A stretch of 26,587 nucleotides of DNA, taken from the NCBI GenBank assembly GCA_011319805.1, contig SJRY01000114.1, forward strand, positions 1-26,587. Direction: 5' to 3'. Positions 1-10,487 of this stretch are shown in pieces; the stretch's first letter is position 1; every line of letters starts with the position of its first letter. This DNA comes from Macrocybe gigantea. Lineage: Eukaryota; Basidiomycota; Agaricomycetes; Agaricales; Callistosporiaceae. The notes beneath the pieces are model-generated. The model saw only the letters and a list, made by a program, of their open reading frames with translations. It was not told the origin of the DNA and ran no database searches. The translations under genes were made by a program, and so were the position numbers.

Positions 1-1032
1 GGAGGGCTGAGGACGAAGAGCAGCTGATCTGATTCTCCACATCTCTTTGCCACAGTGCGAGAGGTGTTGAACTGAGAAATGAACGATTCTGCGCGAGCAG
101 CAAGGCCACCACTGCTCGAAGCCATGTCATGTTTTGGCAAGGAAACATTTCAGAGAGGAGTGGACACACGAAACAAGCCTGGGTCTTCTGTCATTCCACT
201 TTCCGTTCTTCTGAGGACTGATCCCGACGCTCCATTTTCCGCCAAGGCCATCCACTCCCGTTCCGTTCTCGTTATCCTGTGCCGCAGCACGAACCAGGTC
301 TGGATGTTGATCGTACAGGAAAAGGGAGGCCAGCTCGGCGGCACCGTTCTCCGTAGAAAGATTTGTGGCTCGTGCGATGCGCGTCGTCGAGATCGTGTGC
401 ATGCGCTTGTCTGGGGGAACGGAACGCCGTGGATGGGGTGGCGGAGGTCGCGGTGGCGGACCTGGGAGTCGTTAGCGGTCTTAGAGGCTTGATCTTCGTC
501 GGGTCTTGGGCTCCAAAGCAGCGTGTAAGCGGCAAAACAGGAGGATCGATAGCATATCTGGACAGCTTGTCAGGTGTACCGCTATTTCTCTCTGGTTGTC
601 TCTTGGTCGGAAGGATCGGTGGTTGAGCATGACGGAGCGGGCGGTGTGGGTCCTTTGAATGTAAAGGGTATCTTTGACGCATGAACAGAGGGCGGCACGG
701 AGGATTTGGCAAAAGGACTTGATCTTGTTCTTGGAGACCTGTTCTGACTCTAATGGTGCTGATATCTTGAACCCAGGCATCGAGCACCAGCAGGGTCCAG
801 TTTCCCTCGCAGGATGCCGCCTTTTTCCGTGTGCCGTTAATATCGCCGTCGTCGAACGCCGACACGAAGGGAGGCACGGGATCTTGGTCCGCTTTTGCTT
901 TGGGGGGACATCGAAGCCGTCTGCGCGGCGAAGCTCGAATATGCGGGCTTCTTCCGCGCCGGCTGCCGCGCCTGCGTGTTTGAGAATGAGCGACACGACG
1001 AGCTCGCGAACGCTCACCTCCGAGTCGACCAT
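1..1032 (-). CDS. Unidentified multi-exon gene, 3' end beyond the window edge
   Basis: I do not recognise this gene. An ATG at 1032 opens a frame with GC-rich, codon-biased sequence starting MVDSEVSVRELVVSLILKH, followed by an acidic and proline-rich stretch. Near 920, in a run of six C, the coding signal jumps frame by one base (DVPPK continues as AKADQDPVPP), as in the neighbouring TFA2 gene. Further coding-like segments on the same strand lie at about 127-420 (containing NGAAELASLFLYDQHPDL) and about 1-125 (containing LAARAESFISQFNTSR), presumably later exons, but I could not join them with certainty. The start lies 103 bp from the divergent TFA2 start, so the two probably share a promoter. 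Alternatives are two adjacent genes, or a different start. Product unknown. Confidence 0.35.
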
Positions 1033-1135
1033 GGTGATGGGTCAGATTCAAGAAAGCGGTGGCTCACGTGACCAGACCATGATAACTTTCAGGATCAATT
1101 GCGACAGCCCTTTTTTTCATTCCGCCACCTTCAAA
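1033..1135. promoter_or_regulatory. Short bidirectional promoter between the unknown gene and TFA2
   Basis: The 103 bp between two divergent start codons must contain both 5' leaders. A pyrimidine tract of seven T precedes the TFA2 start. I see no convincing TATA box. The assignment rests on gene orientation only. Confidence 0.3.
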
Positions 1136-2342
1136 ATGTCCAAGCTGGCCAAGGACGCCGCCGCATTCAGCGCTGTGATGCACAGGCAGGACTTTACGTC
1201 CTGGCATTCGCAGCCTAAACCACAGCAGCAGCAGACCACGCCAGATGTCGCAGGCTCTTCGACGCCGTCGACGCCGGACAGCACCGCAGGACCCACTCCT
1301 AAAAGAAGCGGCCAAAATCCAGTGCGCATATTCCAATGCAGATGAGAAGACTGCTGAATCGTGCTCTCTTTGTTGGCTAGATATCGTCTATTCACAACCG
1401 GCTGATACTGGAACTGGGACGAATGTGAACACACAGCTCGTCTATGCTGTTAACCACCTCAAAGTCTGTGTACCTTCTTCCTTGCGTTTTCTTTCGTCTG
1501 ACACCGCTGCGTACTATGACAGTCGACGTACAACCCGATGCGCCTGCAGGACATCGCCATCGTTACAAATACGCCCCTCGACACCGACCCCATTCTCCTC
1601 GAAAAATTCAGAGCCCACGACAAAGTGCAATGGGATCCCAAAACGGACCTTTATTCCTACAAGTGAGCACCCTTCTCTCGGTCCGTAGATCCTTTTGAAC
1701 TAGTCCCCAAACCCAGCACGAATACAACTTTCGAAATAAAGCGGCCCTCCTGACGGAGATCCAGCGGCGACGCGCAAAGGCGGCGGCTTGTCTGTCAGAG
1801 CGCTCAAGGAATCGTGGAAGGAGGACCTACCGCAATCGAAGAGCTGGAGAAGGAAGGAGAGGTTCTATGTACGAGGACCATGAAGGACGGTCAACTCAAG
1901 ATGGTCTTTTGGAACGAGATCAAACCGGTGGAAGCCGGCGCGGGGATGCTGGTCGAAAAGGTACCCTTTTTCCGCTTTCGTCATTTCTGTGCATATGACT
2001 GATGTCGCTGGTATGTGTTAACGTTGTAGAATTCAACGACCTGTGGCATTCGCTCAAAGTTCCAAACGACGTCGACCTGCTGAAGCAGCTGCAGTCAGGT
2101 ACCGTCCACTTCCTCTCTTTGTCATTCCATCTCTCGTCTAAAGCAACCCAGAGGGTCTTCAGGTCACAAGTGCGGAATCGCTGCCTGCAAAGGCCCCGCC
2201 AACGAAAAAGAAGGGCAAGCGTGGAGGCGCGCCGAGGCAGCGCCAGGTGCGAATCACAAACACGCATCTCAAGGGCGAGATCGACTTGTCCCGGGATTAC
2301 GTGCACCCTGCCCCAGCAAGTAAACGATACTACGTGCTTTAG
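1136..2342 (+). CDS. TFA2: Transcription initiation factor IIE subunit beta
   Basis: TFIIE beta binds TFIIE alpha and helps recruit TFIIH to the RNA polymerase II preinitiation complex in the nucleus. Exons read 1136-1321, 1381-1463, 1523-1662, 1717-1960, 2030-2098 and 2152-2342. The product has a Gln/Pro/Thr-rich N-terminus and a Lys/Arg patch. Two winged-helix regions follow, with NTQLVYAVNHLK and PMRLQDIAIV in the first and KAALLTEIQRR in the second. Then come the conserved stretch MVFWNEIK, EFNDLWHSLKVP, a basic KKKGKRGG segment and a short tail ending RYYVL. The frame breaks five times, each needing one added base: about 1300 (A run), the 1662/1717 junction, about 1771, about 1812 and the 1960/2030 junction. 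Exon lengths total 913; with five added bases 918, giving 305 residues. For a normally single-copy essential gene this suggests assembly error rather than a pseudogene. Confidence 0.9.
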
Positions 2343-2776
2343 AGGGTTTCAACAGGACGAAAGGGACGTCGGTATTTATTCTGCTTTCCGTTCAATCGCT
2401 CTCCCATCTTTTCTCTTCTCCATGAATCCACACATCCATCGCTGGTATATACATGCAACTGCTTCACGGACGTTCTTATACGGAATTGTACAACCCTTTT
2501 CTTTCCTGCTCACTCCGCTACTTATCGTCTTCGTCTTAATACCAATACAACGCTAATCGAGGCCATTTGTCATGAACGGATGTGCCGTTGAGAGCGGAGC
2601 GATGCTTGGCCTGCGTTTGTGAAATCAACCTGGCGTTGAGATGGCGTCGTCCAACACAAAGAGTGCGATGCTGCCATCGCGTACCCCGACTCCCGCAGTG
2701 TCCCTTTTCACGAGGAGGCAAGCGACAAGTCCACCGGAAAGACATTTCGATGCCAATATCCCGAGCCCGACCAACC
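2343..2776. other. Intergenic: convergent 3' ends of TFA2 and YAE1
   Basis: This stretch of 434 bp separates the TFA2 stop from the YAE1 stop on the opposite strand. It should hold both 3' untranslated regions and terminators. ORFs crossing it are antisense extensions into YAE1. I see no further gene. Confidence 0.5.
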
Positions 2777-3417
2777 TCAGCCCCAATTCACCTCGAACCC
2801 CACCCGTCTGACCAGCGCCTCAAACCTCTCCTTCATCCGCACCACATCCTCCCTCGTCGGCCTCCCCGCGCTCGGCACGCCCGTTCCAGCGGACATCCTC
2901 TCCATCATATCCTCAACGCGCTCCATACTCCTCTCCTCCCTCATCTCCTCGTCCTCAATCTCGAGCTCATGCTGCCGCGCATGCAGAAGCGCCTCTTCAT
3001 CAGGCGGCTCGATGTCCGAAAAGCGTATCCTGCCCAGTGCGGCGTTGATCGCGCGCGCCTCTGCGATCAGGCTTTGCGTCTGCGCGTCCCCGCTGTTCTG
3101 CACACCGAGAGAGAGGAAGCCCAGCAGCGCATTGGCGCGCCCGCGCAGGAGACCAGGTCCCGCCCGATGGGCACGCCAACGTCAGCAAAACCAGCGTCGA
3201 AACCCTCTTGCACGGACGCTTCTTTGCCTGCGGTTATGCCTTCGCGATATCCCACCTAAAAAAAAACACGATAATTTTTGTTTTTGATCGATCTGTATTG
3301 GGAGGACGAAGGATCATTCGGTCTTACATCCGTGAACTCGTTAGAGATTTTCGTCCATTCCGATTGTCGTACGGATGCGTGATCGATATCTTCGTCCCAG
3401 GGCGATTCGAGGTCCAT
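2777..3417 (-). CDS. YAE1: YAE1-family protein (Yae1 N-terminal domain)
   Basis: Yae1 acts with Lto1 as an adaptor that brings the cytosolic Fe-S assembly machinery to the ABC protein Rli1. Two exons: 3417-3328 (MDLESPWDED... to NEFTD) and 3255-2777, joined across an intron with donor GTAAGA and acceptor TTTAG. Exon 2 opens with the family's glycine-spaced repeat (VGYREGITAGKEASVQEGF, then DAGFADVG), the deca-GX3 type motif. The rest is acidic and charged, probably helical (DIEPPDEEALLHARQHELE). At about 3149 the frame shifts by one base between GRDLVS and LRGRANALLGFLS; adding one base gives 570 nt and 189 residues. The related LTO1 shares the domain, but the N-terminal tryptophan-containing acidic segment before the repeat favours Yae1. 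Confidence 0.85.
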
Positions 3418-3813
3418 TCCGAGGTAGAGGCTGAGATAAAAACCGTCACATGACCACTTAGGAAAGTGTTGAGGCAGCGTCGACAGTCGCTGCCAATTGT
3501 CCACCTATCGTTGAAGGGATCAGGATGATGAAAATTTGTGTCATTAATATATGCAAAGAGATATGCGATGTAAGTATAATGATACACCGGCAAAGGTTCG
3601 CCCGCTCAGAGTCGCCGATTTTGTAAAGTTTGGGTATGAGAGGAGACGACTATGGTGTGTTAAGACGGTGTGAACAGAGCGGAGGGTTGGGAGAACATCA
3701 TACCATATCAATCAAGGCACTAGCACCGTTCCCCGTCAAGGCCTCCTACTATGCATCCAAGTCACTTTCTATGCCCTAACAGACCGCCGCTCCCCAATGC
3801 TATCCGCCGACTT
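3418..3813. other. Intergenic: YAE1 upstream region and mL41 3' region
   Basis: About 400 bp between two minus-strand genes. It holds the YAE1 promoter next to 3417 and the mL41 terminator region next to 3814. ORFs here are short, not codon-biased and not recognisable. I see no distinct motif. Confidence 0.4.
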
Positions 3814-4374
3814 CTAAGAAGACGCATCCGCAACTGCACTCTGCGCCTTGTTTTCCGAGTACGCAGTGGCAACTTTGAGGAAATGCTCAGGCGTGAGGCC
3901 CCGCGGACCAGGGAATTTTCCAAACACGGCCCGTTCCTCCGACTTTTTAAGGCGCACGTCCAGCGCGACGTATGGTTTGAGCTATGCCAAAGAAAAAGAA
4001 AAAGAACAAGAATGAAGCGTTTTTTCGTCGATCAGGAACATGCGTGCGCGTACCGCAGACGACTCGATCTCCGCCAACGGCGGGGCGACGAAGACGCGGA
4101 CTTTTTCGTCTAGGAGGCGGTACTTGGCCTTCCCGCCGATGACATGTTTTCCGGGGGCGCCCGTTCTGTGTCCACCAGGAAGATACGCCTGACGAGTGCC
4201 TGTATGCGACGAACAATCGGGCTAATGTCAGTAATTCCATCTCATTGTCCATGCCGCTGCGTGTTGAGACATGGGCTGGATGTTTTCGTCACCTTTGTAA
4301 TAGTCCTTGTTACCCCGCTTGGGCGTCAGCGGTCGTCGAGACGCTTTTGAAAGTCGTGCAATTGTTGGGAACAT
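3814..4374 (-). CDS. Mitochondrial large-subunit ribosomal protein mL41 (MRP-L27 family)
   Basis: This is a structural protein of the mitochondrial ribosome large subunit. Three exons, 4374-4293, 4199-4054 and 3981-3814, sum to 396 nt (131 residues) with canonical GT-AG introns and no frame problem. The N-terminus MFPTIARLSKASRRPLTPKR is basic and presequence-like. The family signature follows: KRGNKDYYKGTR, then LPGGHRTGAPGKHVIGGKAK, YRLLDEKVRVFVAPP, and LKPYVALDVRLKK after the last intron. The C-terminal segment (LTPEHFLKVATAYSE) fits fungal members. It is transcribed in the same direction as YAE1 and hydrophobin 1 but is unrelated to them. Confidence 0.9.
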
Positions 4375-4813
4375 GGCGTGTCGAGGACGACAGGTCTGTT
4401 TGTTTGAGCTGCTACCATTTTTGGGAGAGGCTTCCTTTCGAACCCCGCACGATGCAAAATATTCTGTCATCAGAATGGAATGGCGGCGAAACAGAACAGT
4501 TACACACTTTTTTCTACAGAGAATTGTCTCCAGAGTCGATATAAAATCATAATCTCGCGAAAGGATCATACACAATCAACATGTGACGCTTGTCATAATA
4601 TAAGTTCACAATTTAACTACAATAGGATGTATATATTCCATATACCTCAGACTCTCAATTATCCAAGTCAAAGATAGAAAGAACGTATCTCATGATTCAC
4701 GAACATTCCTCAATCAAGGCAAATTAACATTAATTGCGTCGTGTAACATTAGAGGTATGGAGTTGGTTGAAGCCAAAAATTTTCTCCCAAATCCCCACAG
4801 TCTAGTAATCCCT
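4375..4813. other. Intergenic: mL41 promoter side and hydrophobin 1 downstream region
   Basis: The part from about 4560 to 4740 is visibly AT-rich, as expected for the 3' flank of hydrophobin 1. The sequence at 4772-4783 (GCCAAAAATTTT) matches half of the palindromic element found at 13213 and 20838. No gene is supported. Confidence 0.4.
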
Positions 4814-5262
4814 TTAAAGGCCGACATCGATGGGACTGCAGCCGATGGAAATAAGGCCACCATCTTAAGTAAAAATGAGTCAGTAATCGCAACAGACAGA
4901 GACGACTTAGCAAAGAAATACACGTACGGAAGTCGTTGTTCTGGCAGCAAACAGGCTTCTGCTCGCTGGATACAGGGAAAAGAGAATCGTCAGTTTCAAC
5001 TCCCAGATGGAACTTCATGGAGAACGGACCACTTGGCACCCGAGCCGACACCGACAGCTGTGATGGGGCTGCAGCCGAAGCCGACTTGGCCAGTGACACC
5101 TTGAGCGGCAGCACCGATGAGGCTGAAGATAGCGGCGACCGATGCAGAGTCAGCGCTCTGGAGCTGCTGGCAGCACTGAATGGGGCCAGTGTTGCAAGAG
5201 GGCCCAGCAGCGACGAAAGCAGCCAAGGAAGCGGTGACAATGAGAGCGAATTTGGAGAACAT
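4814..5262 (-). CDS. Class I hydrophobin 1
   Basis: A small secreted protein that self-assembles at air-water or wall surfaces of hyphae. Exons 5262-5030 (233 nt), 4965-4928 (38 nt) and 4863-4814 (50 nt) give 321 nt, 106 residues. A signal peptide (MFSKFALIVTASLAAFVAAG) precedes the mature part. All eight cysteines are present in the order C-CC-C-C-CC-C: SCNTGPIQCCQ, FGCSPI, a Cys codon split by intron 1 (AKC), PVCCQ, and IGCSPIDVGL at the end. The spacing between Cys3 and Cys4 (over 30 residues) fits class I. Intron 1 has donor GTCCGT and acceptor CCAG. A TATA box lies 77 bp upstream of the ATG. Long plus-strand ORFs across it are antisense shadows. Confidence 0.93.
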
Positions 5263-6932
5263 AGCGACCGAAGATGTGCTGCTGAAGACTGGATAGAAGA
5301 CTGGGCAACTGAAGAAGCATAGTAACGAACAGATAGGTCTTATATATCCCCTTGCAAACCGTTTCGAAAAATCGTGAAGTTCGCCGTCCAAGGCTCGGGT
5401 TACCCATGTCGTAAGCCAGCAGCGCTCATGCCCATCCCTAGACTTCTCAAATATCGCTTGTTCGCCAAATGTGGGCCCAGACAAACTAGAATCCTATTTT
5501 TCAAAATCAATTTGACTGGAATACAATCGTCCCCTTGTTCGCCGCGTCTCGCTTCCCCACGAGTCCTCACACAAGTCTTCCAAGACTGACCTTCCCGAAC
5601 GCCAGACGGAGCAACGATTTTGCCGCGGGCTGCGCTTGGGATCTTTTACAAGCGCGAAACGTACAAAGACTGGCAGCACGGGCTTTCGGAATCGATGGTC
5701 CCGCCCTGGAGCATGCTATCCCTGAGAGAATGCAATTAGACGAGCATTCTGTCTAACTTGCTTGGATGGTTAGCGGAGAGGCGCGCTTTGTTTACGCGCA
5801 GCATTTTTGTATCTCCAACCCTGACGGTAATCCACAACGGTCAATTTTTTTTTCCCCGCTTCGCCATCACCTCCCTGCTTGCGGCTAGCGTCGTCGGCAA
5901 CCTTGAAGCTTCAATTTGACAGCGCTTTTCGGCATGGTTATCCCGAATGGCCGCTTCTTCGGATCGAGTCCCTCCGTTCTGTCGGTCGAAAGAGTCACCT
6001 TACTTAGGACTCAACTTCATTGTAACCGTTACTCTCGATTGTCTCGTTGATCATTCAGCTCCACCTGATTTCAGTCAGAGATTATTGCATCGTCGTCGTT
6101 CATCCAGATCCAGGTTGTTTCAAGAAATATTCCATCTCGTCCTCTTTTGAGTTTGCATTGGCTTTCCCACTGGTCGCGATCGCTGGCATATCTGAGCTAC
6201 ATCCTAGAGATAATGCAGCTTTATCATTAGCTAGGGATACGCGGCGACAAATTCTGACATTACACAAGCTATTTGTGGTCTCATCCTTCCTCCTGGTTCG
6301 AGGACGGCAGTTGACATGGTCGGGTCGACTTTGAACGAATGCCTCAACTACTTCTCCTTCCCGTCAACTCGGTCACACGGACTACCGAATGTCATTCAGC
6401 TCTGGTCTTCTTAAGGCTATGCCAGACAGAGGCGTTCTGAGAGATTGGCGCGAACACCGTCTAGGGATGCTTTTATCGGACAGTCGGTAGGAGACTTCAT
6501 CTCGCGAGGCACCAGCCTATACATCAGCAGCAAGACCATGGACAAGAGTGTACCAGCGCGCATGCTCCCCGCAAGGACCCCAAAACCGGCAAGCTCAACA
6601 TTATCGTCTCCTTATCGACCGACAGCTATTCCTCCCATACGCCTTCACGGCGCTGGGACGCTCGCCATGCTTCCCTCTTAGATGACTCTGTGTGAGCACG
6701 ACAGCCAGGAAATGAGAAGACGGCGACCATATCGACGCTCAGCAATGCTGCGCTCATCGTCGATACTGGACTAGCCGATTCAGAGGTGTCCATATCCGTC
6801 CTTCCAGTCGTATCTGCGGCGGCGTGAACGCATATGGCCGGCGGTGCGCTACACGGTTTAGAGCGCATGCTGCAAGCTCGTCCTTGCACACGGATCATCT
6901 CCAGGCGATCTGTCCTTTAAGGCCGACTTGGG
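5263..6932. other. Long intergenic stretch without a recognisable gene
   Basis: About 1.7 kb holding the hydrophobin 1 promoter at the left. Several medium ORFs occur on both strands (for example 5535-5756 +, 6047-6334 +, 6445-6681 + and 6626-6898 -), but none shows a domain, a consistent codon bias over a whole exon, or clean splice signals to a neighbour. The part from 6440 to 6930 might contain 5' exons of the unrecognised ORF at 6933. I found no terminal repeats of an intact mobile element. Confidence 0.4.
5339..5346 (-). promoter_or_regulatory. TATA box of hydrophobin 1
   Basis: TATATAAG on the minus strand, 77 bp upstream of the hydrophobin 1 start codon. Position and sequence parallel the TATAAAAG boxes ahead of hydrophobins 2 and 3, which supports a real core promoter for these highly expressed small genes. 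Confidence 0.65.
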
Positions 6933-7523
6933 ATGCTGTCGTCGGAGGAGACGAATATTCTATACGTCCTCCTACAGGCGACTAGAGACATTGATTTCTC
7001 AGTGTCCGATCTCGAGAAAAGGTTGAACGCCCTCCTGGTCTTCGGCTGGTATTACTACCATATGAAACCGCACACCGAGGTCATAAGCTGTGCTCTCAAG
7101 CTTGCACCCCAAACACCACTCGAGCGTTATATCGCAGAAGGCCTGTATCGTCCTGAAGGTGTCCTTTACAGACTGGACCACAGACTGGACAAGCGGCAGA
7201 ATTCTCGGAAAGACTACGTTCAGGCTCATGACATCTTCGTAAAGCTCTCGGACAGCGTGCGAGCAAGCGAATGCAGCCTGGAACTCGCTTATAGTGCATC
7301 TATTTACGCATACAGAGACATTCTGACGGTCGATGCAATACCCGACGAAGCCACGAGCACGAACGGCTGTCTACGGACTCGGGCAGAGACTCTTCGTGGC
7401 GGCCTCTGCTGGTGCATCGGGCCGCAGAATGAAACGTTGGAGGACCTAGCTGGCGCCAAGACAGCGTTTCAGACCGCCAAAATCAACCGACTCGTCGATG
7501 CAGTCGCCATGCGATGTCAGTAG
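6933..7523 (+). CDS. Unrecognised ORF, 196 codons, possible exon or gene fragment
   Basis: I do not recognise this protein. It is the longest open frame between hydrophobin 1 and the amidohydrolase. It starts at ATG 6933 and reads as a soluble, helix-prone sequence: LSSEETNILYVLLQATRDID, a Trp-Tyr-Tyr-Tyr stretch (VFGWYYYHMK), then alternating charged and small residues with tetratricopeptide-like spacing (IAEGLYRPEGVLYRLDHR). The C-terminal part contains RAETLRGGLCWCIG and DLAGAKTAFQTAK. There is no signal peptide or membrane segment. It may be one exon of a larger gene whose other exons I could not place, or a remnant. A TPR fold is only a guess. Confidence 0.35.
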   Translation: MLSSEETNILYVLLQATRDIDFSVSDLEKRLNALLVFGWYYYHMKPHTEVISCALKLAPQTPLERYIAEGLYRPEGVLYRLDHRLDKRQNSRKDYVQAHDIFVKLSDSVRASECSLELAYSASIYAYRDILTVDAIPDEATSTNGCLRTRAETLRGGLCWCIGPQNETLEDLAGAKTAFQTAKINRLVDAVAMRCQ

Positions 7524-7899
7524 TCTTCGGAGTGACGTATTAAGGGAAGGAAGCCTTGGACCCTGTGGATCGAGCTTGATTGAAAAGTTCCGCTTTCTTG
7601 TTGAGCTGCGTGCCCTGTCGGTGGGTCCTGGCTGCGCTGGAATTTACACTTCACGCACAGGAACAACATTGTCGGAAGAATTGTGCATCGCAAGCCGACT
7701 CGAACGAAGGCATGGAATTCCTCACTGCTTCCATGCATTGACATGAACGTTTGAATGATACATTGCACCCGTTACGTGTTAACGTAGATCTGTCTGATCA
7801 GACTTGCTATTTCTTTTGAACATTCTGCATGAGCACTCGCCAGGAAATTGACAGATCACCCAACATTCCATAGGCTCAAGAATGGAACAATGCTCGCCC
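7524..7899. other. Intergenic: downstream of the amidohydrolase
   Basis: 376 bp between the stop of the unrecognised plus-strand ORF and the stop of the minus-strand amidohydrolase. It should contain the 3' ends of both. No gene or repeat seen. Confidence 0.4.
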
Positions 7900-10487
7900 T
7901 CATATCAAAGACCCATACGCCACCTCTCCATCGATCACTGTAGCGCGCACACGGGCGCCCAGGATCTGGTCAAACGGCACGGTCATGATGTCCCTGTCTA
8001 ACACTACAAAATCGGCCTTCTTTCTCCTCTCCAGCGAGCCAATCTCCTTCTCGCGAAACGACGCGTAAGCTGCATCCAGCGTCATGCCTTTCAGTGCCTG
8101 CGCGCGCGTGAGGCGTTCCGCGGGATACCTTTGACGGAATGATTGGTTAATCAGGAGGAAGAAAGCAGAAACTAGGGCTCGCGAAGGCGTACCACCCGTC
8201 TGGACCGTGAGGCGACGCTCCGTCCGGATGCAGTCGCGCCACGGCAGCATAAAACCCGAGGAGGGGGTTTATGCCCTCAACGGGGAAGTCTGATCCCAGA
8301 GGTAGGACATTGACCGGCGACTTCCTGTACAACAGAAGATCTACATTAGTGAAACATAGCATAGCATTACGTTTCTCCTTCACCTCAGGAGCGTTTGGTA
8401 GGCATATGCGCCTTTAATTCGTTCGGGGCCCTGACAATGTCACAGGTGGATGAGAGAGACTGTTTTATCGCCGCAGTTTGCTAGCTCACGCACCAGTCGG
8501 CTTTCCGCATATGACATGTCAGATGTTCTGCAATTGCAAAGCGCTGTTAACTTGAACGCGTTGCGAGGGAAGGGGAAGATGCCCTTACGCATGGGTGGGC
8601 TGGACGCTAGCGATGACTATAGAACATGGGTCAAAGCAATCTTGAGCGACTCAATGAGGCGATAAACGCAAGGACAAGCGCACCTCCCAGTTTTCCGATT
8701 CTTTCAATGTCGTCTGGAGCAAAAATCTGCGCATGCTCAATGCGAGGTCTCCACTCCTCCACACTTGCGTTTTTACTTCTCAGCACATCTTCAAAGATAT
8801 CGAGAAGCATGTGGTTCGCGCGGTCGCCTATGCAGTGGACGTTCTGACGCAAATTCAGATATGCGAAGGAGAGACAAAAGGCACGCTGTCCGACGTACGA
8901 CTTGCCATCCGTCCTGGAAGAATCGATGCACGAGCTCCGACATCTCCTTCTCGGGCGTGATTATGATCCCGCTCGTTTCCGGTTTGTCAGAGTACGGCGC
9001 TAGAAGGGCTGCGCCCCACGACCCAAGGGCGCCGTCCGCGAAAAGCTTGACGCTGCGTGCGGTGAGGCGGCCGTGCTTGCCGTAGTTGACCATGCGCGTG
9101 AGCTTGGAGCCCCAGTACTCGGTCGACGGGACATGACCCATGAGGTACAACCGTATCTAGCGACATAGAGCGATCAGCCGGGAGGAACCTCACAAAAAGC
9201 GAGACTACACACAGGCAGGCTTCCCTCTTCCGCCTGTCTATAGGGAACTCAGAACGTAGTTAAATGCGATGACGTGTAATCAGACGCCGTACTTTTTGTA
9301 AAACGCAATGTCAGCAGGCTTAGAGTCCGCGTCGTGGACCGATGTGAGGCCGACGGAGAGCGCCGCTTTCATTGTCGTGTCGAAGAATTCTGCCCGGCGG
9401 GCGTCAGACCACGGCGGGGTCGGTATGAGATTCATGGCGTTGTCGACGAAAACTCCTGTAAGACGGGCAGAGATAAAAAGAAGGATCACCGAGCGTCATC
9501 GCATTGAAAAATTTTACCAGTCGGCTTTCCCTCCTCGTCGCGCACAATCTGCCCGCCCTCGACTGTGTCCGGCAGATCGCCCATCATCTCCAGGACGCGA
9601 GGGGAAACCCACCGGGCGTGACCATCGACGCGACTGAGTGATATCGGGCGTCCTTTGAGCAGCGGGTCTTGATCTAGGTCAACCTGAGGTGGCGCGCTTG
9701 CGATTAAAAAGCGCCTATGGGTCAATTTAGTGCAGTCTTACGGCAGTGGGGAACTTGGGAATCGGCCACTTGGTCTGGTCCCAGCCCATGCCTTCTATCC
9801 ATATTGTCATGTTATCATGCACGTCTGAGTGAGAAATGATATAGTTTTTAATCCGATTGACGACATCTGTGCACACAGATGAGAGACTGGCGGTTCGTAG
9901 ACGATGGAGAATTGCTTGCCTTCGACGGAGGTAGCTTCGGCAAGGGGAAGTTGCAGCATATACCCGTATTCCAGAACATGCGCATGCGCATCTGATATTC
10001 CGCCGCACTGCTCGCTCTCAGGGCTTGAGGGATGCCAGCGCATCGGACCCACCTGAAAGACCCGGGACGACGATAGCGTGCTCATCCAGGTGGTATAGCT
10101 TGGTACCCTTGTTCATATATCCAAGCAAGTTATCAAACAGAGGATATGACGACTTGGTATATTGCTGAACGCTCTCTACTGCACGTCAACAACACATTGA
10201 AGCCAGCTACGAGGAGAACAAATACCAAAACTCCCAACGTATTGTATTGTAGATCCCTTGACAAGCAGGCACTGAGCCCGAGGATTATCCCCATCCACCG
10301 TGTATATGTTCCCGGACAGTGAACAGACTGCATATCGCCGGACATAGAGCCTCTTGAACCCGTCCAAGGACCAGAGACATATAAAGGCGGCTGAGAGAAT
10401 CCATGGCCACAAGAAACGGCCTAGGAGCGGCTGTGCGGTTGCGGTCGTCGCTGTCACCCTCGATGAATGTCCTTTGTCACCTTGCAT
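7900..10487 (-). CDS. Membrane-anchored amidohydrolase_3 (YtcJ-like) metal-dependent hydrolase
   Basis: The protein is a predicted metal-dependent hydrolase of the amidohydrolase superfamily; its substrate is unknown. Fourteen exons (10487-10226, 10175-10053, 9991-9920, 9866-9742, 9683-9518, 9455-9286, 9233-9213, 9156-8899, 8843-8684, 8616-8589, 8527-8494, 8430-8384, 8324-8193, 8128-7900) sum to 1827 nt, 608 residues, all in phase. One hydrophobic segment (FLWPWILSAAFICLWSL, residues about 26-42) suggests a type II membrane anchor. Metal-site residues are visible: HxH in DAHAHV (about 131/133), Lys in SVKLFADGALG (about 350), His in NVHCIGD (about 402), His in IEHAQIF (about 436) and Asp in PLGSDFPV (about 501). 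The segment VDGHARWVSP is also typical. Intron 3 is GC-AG and exon 7 is a 21-nt microexon. It is divergent from PCT1. Confidence 0.92.

Noticed and set aside
674..1345. 223-codon plus-strand ORF starting upstream of TFA2
   Set aside because: Its upstream part is antisense to the unknown minus-strand gene; TFA2 more plausibly starts at ATG 1136 (MSKLAKDAAAF).
2582..3287. Long plus-strand ORFs opposite YAE1
   Set aside because: Proline/arginine-rich antisense translations of the YAE1 coding strand.
4749..5322. Overlapping ORFs on both strands across hydrophobin 1
   Set aside because: They are other-frame or antisense shadows; the spliced hydrophobin frame with eight cysteines explains the region.
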